Part shown: in pieces, positions 58,601-61,100 of the stretch
How positions within the stretch are numbered: the stretch's first letter is position 1
How the letters are laid out: every line of letters starts with the position of its first letter
Source: Periplaneta americana
Taxonomy: Eukaryota; Arthropoda; Insecta; Blattodea; Blattidae
Assembly (NCBI RefSeq): GCF_040183065.1
Contig: NC_091130.1
Location: forward strand, 28,556,359 to 28,620,358
DNA length: 64,000 bases
Reading direction: 5' to 3'
The notes under the pieces: generated by a model
Database searches by the model: none
Told to the model about the DNA's origin: nothing
Seen by the model: only the letters and a program-made list of their open reading frames with translations
Made by a program: the position numbers and the translations under genes

Positions 58601-60678
58601 TTTAGTTGCATAAATTAGGTGATCCTTAGAAAATATACATATTGATGGTTTTCACTTCACAGTTTTATTGCTAGCTCATTTTTGGTCCTTTTCGACATAC
58701 TAGGTGGACTGTTGTTGAGTCTTCATGATGGGTAATAAACACTTTTTTTTTGGCCTTAATCAAATTCAGTACAGAACATCACAATGAGAACCATGGCCTA
58801 AGTGTGATTTTAACCCGTGACTATGGCATCCGTGTAACTTTGAAATTGCATATACCTAGTAGAAAAGAAAATTCTCCTGATATTGAACATTTTCATACTG
58901 TAAATAGAAATGTGTAATCCTTCAAATAAGCCTCGGAATGGGACTGATTCTCTGGCACGACTGTCTTGTGACGAGAATATTGTACGAAATGGAAATATAA
59001 AAATTGGAAATTAATCTTTTGAAGAGGTGGAGAAGTTCAAATACCTTGAAATTGTATTCCAATGGATACCATCCCATTATGGAATCCTGGGAAACGAGAA
59101 TGCGGATGCATTAGCAAAGAAGGGCAGCACTGCTACTTACAGACCTGTTACTAAATCTACATATTACTCTGTGAAGAGATTTATTAAATCTACATACTTA
59201 GACTTCAACAAACAAAATTTGATAACACAATCTCAAGAGAGAAAATAGAACTCTCCTCATCATAATCCACAGTTAATTCCCGATTTACCACGAAAATCGT
59301 CTGTAGCTGCATTTAGATTGGCAACAGGCCATGATTGTTTGGCCAAACACCTGCATAGAATTGGAATATATCAGTCTCCTAACTGCCCATTGTGCAACTC
59401 AAACCAAGAAATGGATTCGGAACACCTCAAAATCTGTGCTTCAGTGGCTGACATGATAATATCTTTGAAAAATATTGGAATGCAAGAGGTCAAATGACTT
59501 TATTGTCAAACGCCTGGCATTAGAAAACAACATCAACATATCCTGGAGCAACAGTAACAAATATAAATGATACTTGGGGGGAAATTAAACACAGAATAAA
59601 TATGGGAAATGCCTGTTATTATTCGGTTGAGAAGCTTTTATCATCCAGTCTGCTGTCAAAAAATCTGAAAGTTAGAATTTATAAAACAGTTATATTACCG
59701 GTTGTTCTTTATGGTTGTGAAACTTGGACTCTCACTTTGAGAGAGGAACAGAGATTAAGGGTCTTTGAGAATAAGGTTCTTAGGAAAATATTTGGGGCTA
59801 AGAGGGATGAAGTTACAGGAGAATGGAGAAAGTTACACAACACAGAACTGCACGCATTGTATTCTTCGCCTGACATAATTAGGAACATTAAATCCAGACG
59901 TTTGAAATGAGCAGGGCATCTAGCACGTATGGGGGAATCCAGAAATGCCTATAGTGTGTTAGTTGGGAGGCTGGAGGGAAAAAGACCTTTAGGGAGGCTG
60001 AGACGTAGATGGGAAGATAATATTAAAATGGATGTGAGGGAGGTGGGATATGATAGAGAATGGATTAATCTTGCTCTGGATAGAGACCAATGGCGGGCTT
60101 ATGTGAGGGCAGCAATGAACCTCCAGGTGTCTTAAACACCACTAAGTAAGTAAATAGAAATGTGTGGACAGTATTATTCATATTTAGTGTTAAGGAAGAA
60201 CTATAATTTCTGATTTTCATTGGTACAATTGAACCATTAAATTAGCTGTTATGAAGCACAAAATGTAATAAGTAATAATGTACAGTCATACATGCATAAT
60301 GTCCTTGTTTCGAAGTTAGCATTCCTCTCCTCTATTCTCTCTTGTACCATACACATGCACCTGTATGCCAAAAGCATTAGATTCGTTCACAAATTAGCAC
60401 TTTCATGAACAGAATGAAAACACATACACATGCACTGATTTAAGCCTTTCTTTCGAAATTTCTGTTTCAGACCTAACCACAATATTAGCTTCTCTGACAC
60501 CAGAGGACAAGATTGATGATTGTGTGTCACATGCATTGGCAGTACGTTCTGCTTGGTGGCTTGGAAACTATCATCGCTTGTTTAAACTTTATACTGAAGC
60601 ACCACGGATGGCAGGATATCTGGTTGATTGGTTTGCAGAAAGAGAAAGGAAAGCTGCCATTAAATCTATGATTAAATC
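25205..60678 (+). CDS. LENG8: LENG8 homologue (SAC3/GANP-domain protein), spliced gene, 3' end outside window
   Basis: Twelve coding exons join in frame to 2345 coding bases (about 782 residues): 25205-25287, 28581-28638, 31547-31658, 31746-31931, 35209-35677, 40461-40604, 42647-42964, 50678-50821, 53173-53461, 55004-55138, 56116-56314, 60471-60678. All introns are GT-AG. The C-terminal part (about residues 590-782) matches the SAC3/GANP domain of LENG8, with stretches such as [34 protein letters not shown] and [10 protein letters not shown]. Family knowledge: LENG8 is the metazoan relative of yeast Thp3, a nuclear PCI-type protein linked to mRNA processing and retention/export. The N-terminal half is low-complexity (Tyr/Pro/Gly/Asn, Lys, Pro, Arg-Ser), as expected of a nuclear RNA-associated protein. 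Vertebrate LENG8 is about 800 residues, so only roughly 50-60 C-terminal residues are missing. Introns range from 87 bp to 7.7 kb and are filled with transposons; no exon is disrupted. Confidence 0.93.
25476..25800 (-). mobile_element. tRNA-derived SINE H, reverse copy
   Basis: Reverse complement of 26614-26940 with about 95 percent identity by eye. The tRNA-like part contains (reverse strand) GTGTGGCTTAGTGGATAAAG, an anticodon-arm-like GAGCTGAAAACCCGG and box B GGGTTCAAATCC. It is followed on the + strand by a tail in the opposite orientation (25801-25871) ending ACTTCGGTACATTAAAATAA. Confidence 0.7.
25872..26600 (-). mobile_element. LINE B internal-deletion derivative
   Basis: Bounded by the 12-bp duplication AAAATAATATAT (25860-25871, 26601-26612). 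On the reverse strand the 3' end (26009 down to 25872) is the last ~130 bp of LINE B ([20 protein letters not shown] region and an AAC tail). The remaining ~590 bp does not match LINE B coding and probably is its 5' region (inference), so the ORFs have been deleted between ends. Confidence 0.65.
26614..26996 (+). mobile_element. tRNA-derived SINE H, forward copy
   Basis: 5' part AAATCACTTCGTGATTTAAG (a small hairpin), body, then the tRNA-like part with A-box region GTGGCTTAGTGGATAAAGC at 26834-26852 and B-box GGGTTCAAATCCC at 26876-26888, followed by tail CATCATATGATGATGCAGAA...ACTTCGGTACATTAAAATAA. Here the tRNA-like region lies near the 3' end, unusual for a SINE, so this may be a dimer or part of a larger repeat unit. 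Confidence 0.7.
28155..28478 (+). mobile_element. tRNA-derived SINE I with A-rich tail
   Basis: Head CCAGCCTCATGGGCTAGTGG (A-box TGGGCTAGTGGTCAG) and box B GGTTTGATTCCC at 28218-28229, a 220-bp body, and an A10 tail at 28469-28478. A single copy in this window, within LENG8 intron 1. Confidence 0.65.
28581..28638 (+). CDS. LENG8: LENG8 coding exon 2
   Basis: The exon follows TTACTTATAG and precedes GTAAGTAG. Its 58 bases complete codon 28 (AA|T, Asn) and encode residues 28-47, a Gly/Tyr/His-rich stretch ([16 protein letters not shown]). It ends in phase 0. The composition continues that of exon 1 and suggests an intrinsically disordered N-terminus. Confidence 0.85.
28920..29130 (+). mobile_element. 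SINE E copy 1 (tRNA-derived)
   Basis: Head CATAGCTCAGGCAGTAACAC (A-box like), box B region GGCATGGATTCAATACATG, body TTTTTCGGAGGTTTACTCAACTG, ACGAATATCAG, and tail ATGCTAACAT...GATGTAGCGTCATTAAATAGC. The tail resembles that of SINE A. Other copies: 47928 and 49884. Confidence 0.65.
29131..30782. other. Unassigned intronic sequence (LENG8 intron 2)
   Basis: No repeat family or coding potential recognised; short open frames only. Confidence 0.35.
30797..31441 (-). mobile_element. RTE-like LINE C2, CAT-tailed, 5' truncated
   Basis: Perfect 14-bp duplication CTATTGTATATGAT (30783-30796, 31442-31455). The reverse strand reads [38 protein letters not shown], a frameshift, then [28 protein letters not shown] and [14 protein letters not shown], ending with a (GAT)n tail (30797-30825). 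Related to LINE C1 at 18047 but a different subfamily. Confidence 0.85.
31547..31658 (+). CDS. LENG8: LENG8 coding exon 3
   Basis: The acceptor is TTTTTCCAG, ending at 31546. The exon encodes residues 48-85, starting [18 protein letters not shown], rich in Asn, Pro, Gly and Gln. The donor is GTATGT at 31659, leaving one base. The following intron is only 87 bp, by far the shortest in the gene and the only one without an evident transposon. Confidence 0.87.
31746..31931 (+). CDS. LENG8: LENG8 coding exon 4 (poly-proline)
   Basis: The acceptor TTTTCACAG ends at 31745; the donor GTAAGT starts at 31932. Residues 85-147 include [20 protein letters not shown], a proline tract that could bind SH3, WW or profilin-type domains (inference). 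The first codon is split (G|AT, Asp). The exon overlaps longer open frames on both strands that are only shadows of the repetitive composition. Confidence 0.88.
32172..32205. repeat. (TA)n microsatellite, left flank of mariner-like element
   Basis: About 17 TA units; the matching tract on the other side (32935-32960) shows the transposon landed in a TA repeat. Confidence 0.85.
32206..32934 (-). mobile_element. Mariner-like transposon with ~55-bp TIRs, decayed
   Basis: The ends CAGGGTGTATCTAAATTGG and CCAATTTAGATACACCTTG (inverted) extend to ~55 bp, both next to TA in long (TA)n tracts (32172-32205 and 32935-32960). Traces on the + strand near 32530-32700 ([34 protein letters not shown]) are the C-terminal part of a mariner-like transposase, so the gene runs on +; the interior is short and the DDE triad is incomplete. 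Confidence 0.72.
33106..33310 (-). mobile_element. SINE G copy 2
   Basis: Same order as 16905-17120: TTTATTTAACAACG start, GCCGGTGTGCC, TTTTACATGCCAGTAAATC, TTAAACACACTTAAATGCCA, then the reverse-strand tRNA-like head (AACCTGCAACCTCG) near the right end. Confidence 0.7.
33614..33976 (-). mobile_element. LINE B 3' fragment
   Basis: Reverse strand: [12 protein letters not shown] region, [69 protein letters not shown] and the tail (AAC)3. The CX2C...HX4C pattern ([18 protein letters not shown]) is the zinc-finger-like end of RNase H-type LINE ORF2. Abuts the R2-like fragment at 33977. Confidence 0.8.
33977..35110 (+). mobile_element. R2-like LINE 3' end with restriction-like endonuclease
   Basis: A 5'-truncated LINE of the restriction-like-endonuclease class. 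The first part (33977-34201) is the end of the RT region ([45 protein letters not shown]). After a 1-base frameshift at about 34200 a 280-codon frame follows with the CX4C...HX4C-type knuckle ([18 protein letters not shown]) and the endonuclease region. It stands in LENG8 intron 4, not in 28S rDNA. Confidence 0.75.
34202..35041 (+). CDS. R2-like LINE ORF C-terminus: zinc knuckle plus endonuclease
   Basis: Open for 280 codons (first ATG at 34223). Order: linker; W-rich [40 protein letters not shown]-like knuckle [18 protein letters not shown] at about 34531-34584; then [20 protein letters not shown], which aligns with the (K/R)PDx12-14D endonuclease motif, although the P is replaced by C (RCID); then [14 protein letters not shown] and a conserved IGARGVIP before the end. 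The substitution and the frameshift upstream make activity unlikely. R2/R4/NeSL-type family assignment rests on this domain order. Confidence 0.72.
   Translation, partial: ENPYVNSMRSLMSELNSSCQHLSLPCPVEFRKSVTRKLREELRNTEFESWKVMPGRGRGVELYSQVPKANAWIFNKSGLSTSEWVTCLKMNANLAAARGVPGRSLDGSRCRHGCPETETLAHVQGECNRGLLLRNARHNHVRSLIATALKKKSWAVEEEIFCLATNGSSRCIDIIAYSQTTKKGYIIDPTIRIETGSSQPEDVNQEKISIYLPTFDYFKAKYQLENIEVICLLIGARGVIPKFFESFRKTFELPQTLTTDISSVLKHSCQILSHHIHSV
35209..35677 (+). CDS. LENG8: LENG8 coding exon 5 (Lys-rich and Pro-rich)
   Basis: The acceptor is TATATTTCAG; the donor is GTAAGT at 35678. The 469 bases encode residues 147-303: a conserved start ([20 protein letters not shown]), a basic cluster [11 protein letters not shown] that could serve as a nuclear localisation signal, an Asn/Phe repeat, then a poly-proline region ([18 protein letters not shown]) and an acidic Glu/Pro segment. 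It ends GDWPDSLK, with the Lys codon split across the intron. This is the largest exon in the window. Confidence 0.9.
36421..37230. mobile_element. MITE-like element with GGTCTTACTAATAAA ends, hosting LINE A
   Basis: The left end GGTCTTACTAATAAAAACT and the inverted right end CAGTCTTACTAATAAACTG are inverted repeats; the word CTTACTAATAA or TTATTAGTAA recurs at 36423, 36718, 37157 and 37217. TTTATACGAGACTTATGCA-type sequence also occurs near both ends (36450s and 37180s). LINE A (36507-36707) interrupts it. No coding region. Confidence 0.6.
36507..36707 (+). mobile_element. LINE A, very short 3' copy
   Basis: Only the last 201 bp: [46 protein letters not shown] and tail (TAAG)3. A perfect 13-bp duplication GTGTAAATTCCTT flanks it (36494-36506, 36708-36720). 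Confidence 0.92.
37685..37936 (+). mobile_element. SINE A, full-length
   Basis: Plus-strand copy with box B GGGTTCGATTCCTGG at 37735-37749 and complete tail; 11-bp duplication TACTAAATACT (37674-37684, 37937-37947). Confidence 0.9.
38078..38686 (-). mobile_element. RNase H-type LINE (LINE B relative B2), 3' part
   Basis: The reverse strand reads [20 protein letters not shown] (the end of an RNase H domain), [12 protein letters not shown], then [40 protein letters not shown] and the AAC tail. It is flanked by TATAACTATG (38068-38077, 38687-38696). One frameshift separates the two open parts. Protein identity to LINE B is only about half, so it is a distinct family. Confidence 0.8.
38705..40026 (+). 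mobile_element. Tc1-like transposon, complete ends, inactive transposase
   Basis: 1322 bp with inverted ends CAGTAGAGTGCAAATTAATC and (inverted) CAGTAATGTGCAAATTAATC, both next to TA (38703-38704, 40027-40028). It encodes a Tc1-type transposase in + orientation (next entry). The insertion is in LENG8 intron 5. Confidence 0.9.
38937..39935 (+). pseudogene. Tc1-like transposase, frameshifted
   Basis: The ATG at 38937 (MDTTPRKL) meets a stop after 8 codons because of an indel; the main frame reopens before 38992 ([20 protein letters not shown], the HTH domain) through [13 protein letters not shown] (GRPR-like hook) and [14 protein letters not shown]. The DDE domain shows the first Asp in [13 protein letters not shown], the second in [11 protein letters not shown], then [10 protein letters not shown]; the expected ENLW box with the catalytic Glu is missing through a small deletion/frameshift at about 39760. 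The C-terminus continues in another frame (39770-39935, ending [10 protein letters not shown]). Inactive. Confidence 0.88.
40461..40604 (+). CDS. LENG8: LENG8 coding exon 6
   Basis: The acceptor TTCCTTGCAG ends at 40460; the donor GTAATA begins at 40605. Residues 303-351 contain [23 protein letters not shown] and a C-terminal KNWDNEPLP. The corresponding block in vertebrate LENG8 (YVxRCF...DKD...REPLP) is one of the conserved islands of the otherwise disordered N-terminal half, and this exon anchors the family call. The upstream intron of 4.8 kb carries a LINE A-in-MITE nest, a SINE, an RNase H LINE and a Tc1 transposon. Confidence 0.92.
40871..42464. mobile_element. Pogo/Tigger-like transposon with TIRs, containing an RNase H LINE fragment
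   Basis: The left end CAGTGAAACCTGTTCAAATT and right end (inverted) GTGAAACCTGTTCAAGACGG, with TA at both outer sides (40869-40870, 42465-42466). A + strand remnant near 41930-42080 reads [15 protein letters not shown], then [14 protein letters not shown], the CENP-B-type helix-turn-helix (WxxF...PISGxxLQxKA) of pogo-type transposases. The catalytic domain is missing; the LINE piece at 41105-41765 sits to the left of it. Confidence 0.65.
41105..41765 (+). mobile_element. RNase H-type LINE (LINE B relative B3), 3' part
   Basis: Frames include [13 protein letters not shown] (RNase H strand with catalytic Asp), [20 protein letters not shown] (last RNase H motif, GNExxD), [36 protein letters not shown] and [20 protein letters not shown], ending NPEH and TAG at 41695-41697. 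A 152-codon frame from 41239 is open. No clear AAC tail or target duplication. Confidence 0.75.
42647..42964 (+). CDS. LENG8: LENG8 coding exon 7 with Arg-Ser repeat
   Basis: The acceptor is a T-rich tract ending TTTTTTGCAG at 42646; the donor is GTACAT at 42965. Residues 351-457 begin [20 protein letters not shown], pass through a Gly/Lys/Arg-rich linker, then enter an RS domain of about 35 residues of alternating Ser/Arg, ending in [11 protein letters not shown] domains mediate nuclear-speckle localisation and contact with splicing factors and are SRPK/CLK substrates (family knowledge). The purine-rich AGATC/AGGTC repeat encoding it explains the long reverse-strand Asp/Leu open frame, which is not a gene. 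Confidence 0.9.
43239..43366. repeat. Inverted-repeat element with ~35-bp arms
   Basis: AGGAGAAAAGTTTTCTAGGC, CTGTGGTTGTGTG on the left and CACACAACC...CCACGGCC...GCCCGGAAAACTTTTCTCCT on the right. The loop has AACGTTTCGTTCATTGCTGG, a phrase I associate with Penelope-like/LINE ends in insects, so it may be a terminal piece of one (tentative). Confidence 0.5.
43501..43519. repeat. Poly-G run
   Basis: AGAGG followed by 13-14 G residues; length may be affected by sequencing. Confidence 0.7.
43670..43850 (+). mobile_element. Degenerate LINE remnant
   Basis: Broken frame [20 protein letters not shown] followed by WTMRNKD resembles the LYKTxxxPVLxYGSExW(T) segment of RTE-like LINEs. Very short, without ends. 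Confidence 0.4.
43851..44292. other. Unassigned intronic sequence
   Basis: Nothing recognised; a GGTGGTGGTGATAGTGG-type purine-rich stretch at 44108-44170 produces shadow open frames. Confidence 0.35.
44293..44708 (-). mobile_element. ~410-bp dispersed repeat with TATAGTC ends, copy 2
   Basis: Inverted copy of 2646-3051; starts TATAGTCCTGTCGCTC and ends CGTCGCGACTATA. Differences are scattered substitutions and small indels, for example GGCTTTATAGAGCC in place of GACTATAC. In LENG8 intron 7. Confidence 0.72.
45160..45910 (+). pseudogene. Mariner/Tc1-like transposase remnant, split
   Basis: 45165-45410 reads [42 protein letters not shown] with frameshifts; 45845-45905 reads [19 protein letters not shown]. 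Together these give the two catalytic Asp contexts (FSDEKIFTV and FQQDxxPAHK) of a mariner-like transposase. A LINE B-like piece (45480-45835) lies between the two halves, and LINE B (45913-46740) replaces the C-terminus. Confidence 0.55.
45480..45835 (+). mobile_element. LINE B-related 3' fragment inside a mariner-like gene
   Basis: The + frame has [35 protein letters not shown] and [11 protein letters not shown], the zinc-finger-like end of LINE B. It is diverged from the other copies; its 5' side ([16 protein letters not shown]) is present in a shifted frame. Confidence 0.6.
45913..46740 (-). mobile_element. LINE B, 3' part with RNase H domain
   Basis: Reverse-strand copy with an AAC tail at 45916-45926. 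It carries the longest LINE B coding segment in the window (next entry) followed by [16 protein letters not shown] and the zinc-finger-like end. A 14-bp deletion at about 46110 (between two GGCC words compared with 33800) shifts the frame. Truncated at about 46740. Confidence 0.8.
46094..46735 (-). pseudogene. LINE B RNase H domain open frame
   Basis: The 213-codon frame contains the RNase H1 set: [20 protein letters not shown] (first Asp), [20 protein letters not shown] (Glu), [14 protein letters not shown] (second Asp) and [20 protein letters not shown] followed by AKKG (last Asp). This domain follows the RT in I/R1/LOA-type LINEs. The frame ends early (TGQTPA) because of the 14-bp deletion described for the element. 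Confidence 0.85.
46741..47927. other. Unassigned intronic sequence
   Basis: No recognised repeat or gene. An 81-codon frame at 47124 has no motif known to me. Confidence 0.35.
47928..48175 (+). mobile_element. SINE E copy 2
   Basis: Head CCAGCGTAGCCCAGGTAGTA, box B region GTGCATAGGTTCAATAACC, a C14 run in the body (48028-48042), CTGCAACTGTAAGGCGAATG, and tail GCTAATAAATAACCTAGTAT, AAAGCATCAAATTAACT. Confidence 0.7.
48440..49330 (-). mobile_element. SINE B copy expanded by tandem duplication and a second SINE
   Basis: SINE B 3' part (GCCAAGACCAATTAACC...ATCATCCAACAAAAATGGAG...GATGATCCTCCCAGCCATTATAG) occurs twice in a 296-bp tandem duplication; the SINE B remainder (CCGGATTTCGCTACCTGTTG to GAACTCGAAGCAACATGCAT) follows at 49200-49330. 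Between them, 49030-49185 looks like another tRNA-like piece (GACTGGGATTGAATCTGGG). Confidence 0.6.
48466..49056. repeat. 296-bp tandem duplication
   Basis: Unit 1 (48466-48761) and unit 2 (48762-49056) differ at only a handful of positions (for example TGACTT/TGGCCT, GTTAGCATG/GTTAGCACG, and T-run length). Both start GAAGAAAATAGCAATAATAA and carry a SINE B part. The near identity points to a recent event. Confidence 0.88.
49615..49850 (-). mobile_element. SINE C copy 1 (tRNA-derived)
   Basis: CCCATACATGCCATAGGGGC, TTTACCCCCAGAAAGATCCAGT, AGGAGGCTGAGTGGACCTCGG and a reverse-strand box B (CAGAATCGAACTCTGAACC) near the right end. The second copy at 55285-55598 has the same order of motifs. Confidence 0.6.
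49884..50115 (+). mobile_element. SINE E copy 3
   Basis: Head CATAGTTTAAGTGCTATGGA, box B region GGGTTCGGATACTGG at 49934-49948, TTTTCCGAGGTTTCTCTCAACC, AGACAAATGTCAGG, and a tail GCAAATAGCGTAGTACTTGA...ACATAACC. Confidence 0.65.
50678..50821 (+). CDS. LENG8: LENG8 coding exon 8
   Basis: The acceptor TTTTGTTTAG ends at 50677; the donor GTAAGT begins at 50822. Residues 457-505: a Ser-rich acidic start ([11 protein letters not shown]), then [16 protein letters not shown] and a basic Gly/Asn/Lys tail. The upstream intron is the longest (7713 bp), packed with SINEs, LINE B fragments and a broken mariner-like element. Confidence 0.88.
50872..51259 (-). mobile_element. LINE A copy (host of nested LINE A), 3' segment
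   Basis: Reverse-strand LINE A coding sequence lacking its true 3' end: it begins abruptly inside the KMDLREV segment. It continues at 52143 after the nested copy. Several small indels break the frame. Confidence 0.8.
51270..52132 (-). mobile_element. LINE A copy nested in another LINE A
   Basis: A (TAAG)3-tailed reverse-strand copy with a 10-bp duplication AACAGGTATT (51260-51269, 52133-52142) that falls inside the older copy. It runs from the tail to [16 protein letters not shown] and the [11 protein letters not shown] segment upstream. Frames are broken near 51690-51750. Confidence 0.88.
52143..52693 (-). mobile_element. LINE A copy (host of nested LINE A), 5' segment
   Basis: Continues the older copy: [16 protein letters not shown], then [11 protein letters not shown]-like residues, [12 protein letters not shown] (YADD intact), [20 protein letters not shown], truncated near EVLYDIL. 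The [10 protein letters not shown] motif is disrupted (CGL followed by YTITFTF). Confidence 0.82.
53173..53461 (+). CDS. LENG8: LENG8 coding exon 9 (entry to SAC3/GANP region)
   Basis: The acceptor is CTTGCTTACAG; the donor is GTAAGT at 53462. The 289 bases encode residues 505-601, including [10 protein letters not shown], a conserved LENG8 element, a Ser/Lys/Pro linker, and [20 protein letters not shown] followed by LRLTS. The last block is the conserved [13 protein letters not shown] lead-in to the SAC3/GANP domain. It ends in phase 0. Confidence 0.93.
53600..53855. mobile_element. 256-bp MITE with ~35-bp near-perfect TIRs
   Basis: Left GAGGGGCATTTTCACAAAAC then TCGTTATCTAC; right end is its reverse complement with a single difference (CGTTTTC for CATTTTC). 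AATT flanks both sides (53596-53599, 53856-53859). No coding region. Only 6 bp separate it from the next LINE's target duplication. Confidence 0.8.
53882..54900 (+). mobile_element. LINE H, 5' truncated, ATATC-tailed, with 20-21-bp TSD
   Basis: The flanks AAATTTGATTCTATAGAGA (53862-53881) and the same with one extra A (54901-54921) delimit it. Two frames: 53899-54336 ([29 protein letters not shown]) and, after a frameshift near 54315, 54330-54728 ([36 protein letters not shown]), stop TGA/TAA at 54726. CPLCGxxEDxxHxLxEC is the zinc-finger-like C-terminus of non-LTR ORF2. The tail is (ATATC)3. Located 83 bp before LENG8 exon 10. Confidence 0.82.
55004..55138 (+). CDS. LENG8: LENG8 coding exon 10 (SAC3/GANP domain)
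   Basis: The acceptor TTTTTCAG ends at 55003; the donor GTAAGT begins at 55139. Exactly 45 codons (residues 602-646), starting [20 protein letters not shown] and containing [16 protein letters not shown], a signature helix of the SAC3/GANP family. A five-prime-truncated LINE with a 20-21-bp target duplication ends only 83 bp upstream of this exon, so the acceptor region is close to an insertion. Confidence 0.94.
55285..55598 (-). mobile_element. SINE C copy 2 (tRNA-derived)
   Basis: TTTACCCCCAAGGAAATGCC, AGAGGCTGAGTAGACCCCAG and, near the right end, a reverse-strand tRNA-like head (box B as AGGAATCGAACCCACAATC at 55530-55548; GCGCAGTAGC-type A-box). Longer than copy 1 at the left (CATGACAGGCCAGGACGGTC). 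Confidence 0.65.
55603..55755 (-). mobile_element. RTE-like LINE 3' end with (ATG)n tail
   Basis: Reverse strand: [30 protein letters not shown], stop, then a (GAT)n microsatellite of 45 bp (55603-55647). RGxRxxGRPxxRWxDxVexgLxRPNSW is the usual end of RTE/BovB-like LINE proteins in insects. Confidence 0.72.
55757..55975 (+). mobile_element. SINE A, 5' truncated
   Basis: Starts within the tRNA head just before box B (GAGTTCGATTCCCGG at 55780-55794), then the complete body and tail (GCTAAATAACCTAAGATGTT...ACCTACTAAAATAAAA). Confidence 0.8.
56116..56314 (+). CDS. LENG8: LENG8 coding exon 11 (SAC3/GANP domain)
   Basis: The acceptor TTTTACAG ends at 56115; the donor GTAAGA begins at 56315. Residues 647-713 contain [20 protein letters not shown], the best conserved stretch of the family, then [11 protein letters not shown] and [14 protein letters not shown]. 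These form the helical repeat part of the SAC3/PCI-like fold. It leaves one base of codon 713. Confidence 0.95.
56315..56948. other. Unassigned intronic sequence (LENG8 intron 11)
   Basis: No repeat or gene recognised. A reverse-strand 108-codon frame at 56429-56755 has no motif I can name. It contains the repeated phrase TACACTCTACACCAGATGT at 56361 and its inverted form ACATCTGGTATAGAGTGTAGA at 56752, so 56360-56772 may be another short element with ~20-bp inverted ends. Confidence 0.4.
56956..57138 (-). mobile_element. 183-bp MITE, CACAGTC family, copy 2
   Basis: Same length as copy 1 at 1847 and inverted relative to it: the inner block GAGGCGATATTAGCGATCCT matches copy 1 in reverse. TIRs CACAGTCTAGTATATACAGT. 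The flanks are GTATTAG (56949-56955, 57139-57145), again 7 bp. Confidence 0.85.
57280..57795. mobile_element. 516-bp mariner-like MITE with internal tandem duplication
   Basis: The left end CAAAGTGTCTCAGGGGGAAT (extending GTAAAATA) and right end (inverted) CAGGGTGTCTCAGGGGAATG lie next to TA on each side (57278-57279, 57796-57797). The interior has a ~71-bp direct duplication at 57577-57715 (TCAAATATAGTACACGGA, TCTCCCCAACCATTAGACTT). No transposase remnant is evident. Confidence 0.7.
57798..58899. other. Unassigned intronic sequence
   Basis: No repeat family or gene recognised. Confidence 0.35.
58916..60149 (+). mobile_element. LINE A with a LINE B insertion inside
   Basis: Delimited by GTAAATAGAAATGTGT (58900-58915, 60150-60165) and the TAAG tail. 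LINE A sequence runs to FKYL at 59048, is interrupted by 489 bp of LINE B (59049-59537), and resumes at once with [10 protein letters not shown]. It continues (59602-60135) with [16 protein letters not shown]-type residues, an RRLK-TGA stop at 59908 (Arg/Trp lost) and ends MNLQVS. 5' of the RDENIV segment lies a short joined piece (58916-58967), so it has also an internal deletion. Confidence 0.88.
59049..59537 (+). mobile_element. LINE B 3' end inserted in LINE A
   Basis: [40 protein letters not shown], then [38 protein letters not shown] and an AAC-type tail. The host sequence ATACCTTG (59041-59048) and ATATCCTG (59538-59545) are the two copies, each with one change, of the LINE A word ATATCTTG. 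A frameshift occurs after KR (ERK-TAG at 59247). Confidence 0.85.
60471..60678 (+). CDS. LENG8: LENG8 coding exon 12 (SAC3/GANP domain, last exon in window)
   Basis: The acceptor TTCTGTTTCAG ends at 60470. Residues 713-782: [52 protein letters not shown] and SMIKS. I place the donor at 60679 (GTATGT) because the family continues beyond this point with a conserved segment not encoded by the read-through, and because the position matches the K(S/T)(Y/F)RP junction. The read-through frame stops after 31 more hydrophobic residues. No downstream exon matching the expected C-terminus was found to 64000. Confidence 0.9.
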
Positions 60679-61018
60679 GTATGTATTATTAAAATGTTTA
60701 TTTTCTTTATTACTTGTTGAAATTAAGAATACGCTTATAAATGAATTCAAACCATTGCTAATTCTTATTTAATTTAAATTAGTTATTTATGATACAAATG
60801 TTAAAAATGACATTTTATTTTGTGGGTAGGGATGTTTGCGAAACGAGGCCACAGGTCAAGTGAAGCAACTCTATGAACAAAATAAAATAATTTTTAAAAT
60901 GTGTGTCATACTCTATTTTTTAGACTGCCATTGGTCCATGCGACAATTCCCCGACTTCTCCATGGCTGTATTTCCCCTCATTGTAATAGTATGAAACTTT
61001 ATCACATTAAAACCAAGC

Positions 61019-61092
61019 AGTAATATAGTTCTGTGGTAGAGCATTCAACTGCAGCTAGAGAGAGGTCCCTGGTTCAAACCCAGGTGCTCTCT
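61019..61092 (+). pseudogene. tRNA-Cys(GCA)-like pseudogene
   Basis: GTGGTAGAGCATTCAACTGC (D arm, then anticodon GCA at 61050-61052) and GAGGTCCCTGGTTCAAACCC (variable loop and T arm) match a tRNA-Cys. The acceptor 5' strand (AGTAATA) does not pair with the 3' strand (GCTCTCT), and three extra bases sit in the anticodon stem, so a functional tRNA is not expected. A run of T follows at 61095-61100. Confidence 0.7.
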
Positions 61093-61100
61093 AATTTTTT

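Noticed and set aside
60679-60772. Read-through of LENG8 exon 12 as the true C-terminus
   Set aside because: The 31 extra residues are hydrophobic and unlike the conserved family C-terminus, and a GTATGT donor sits at the conserved junction.
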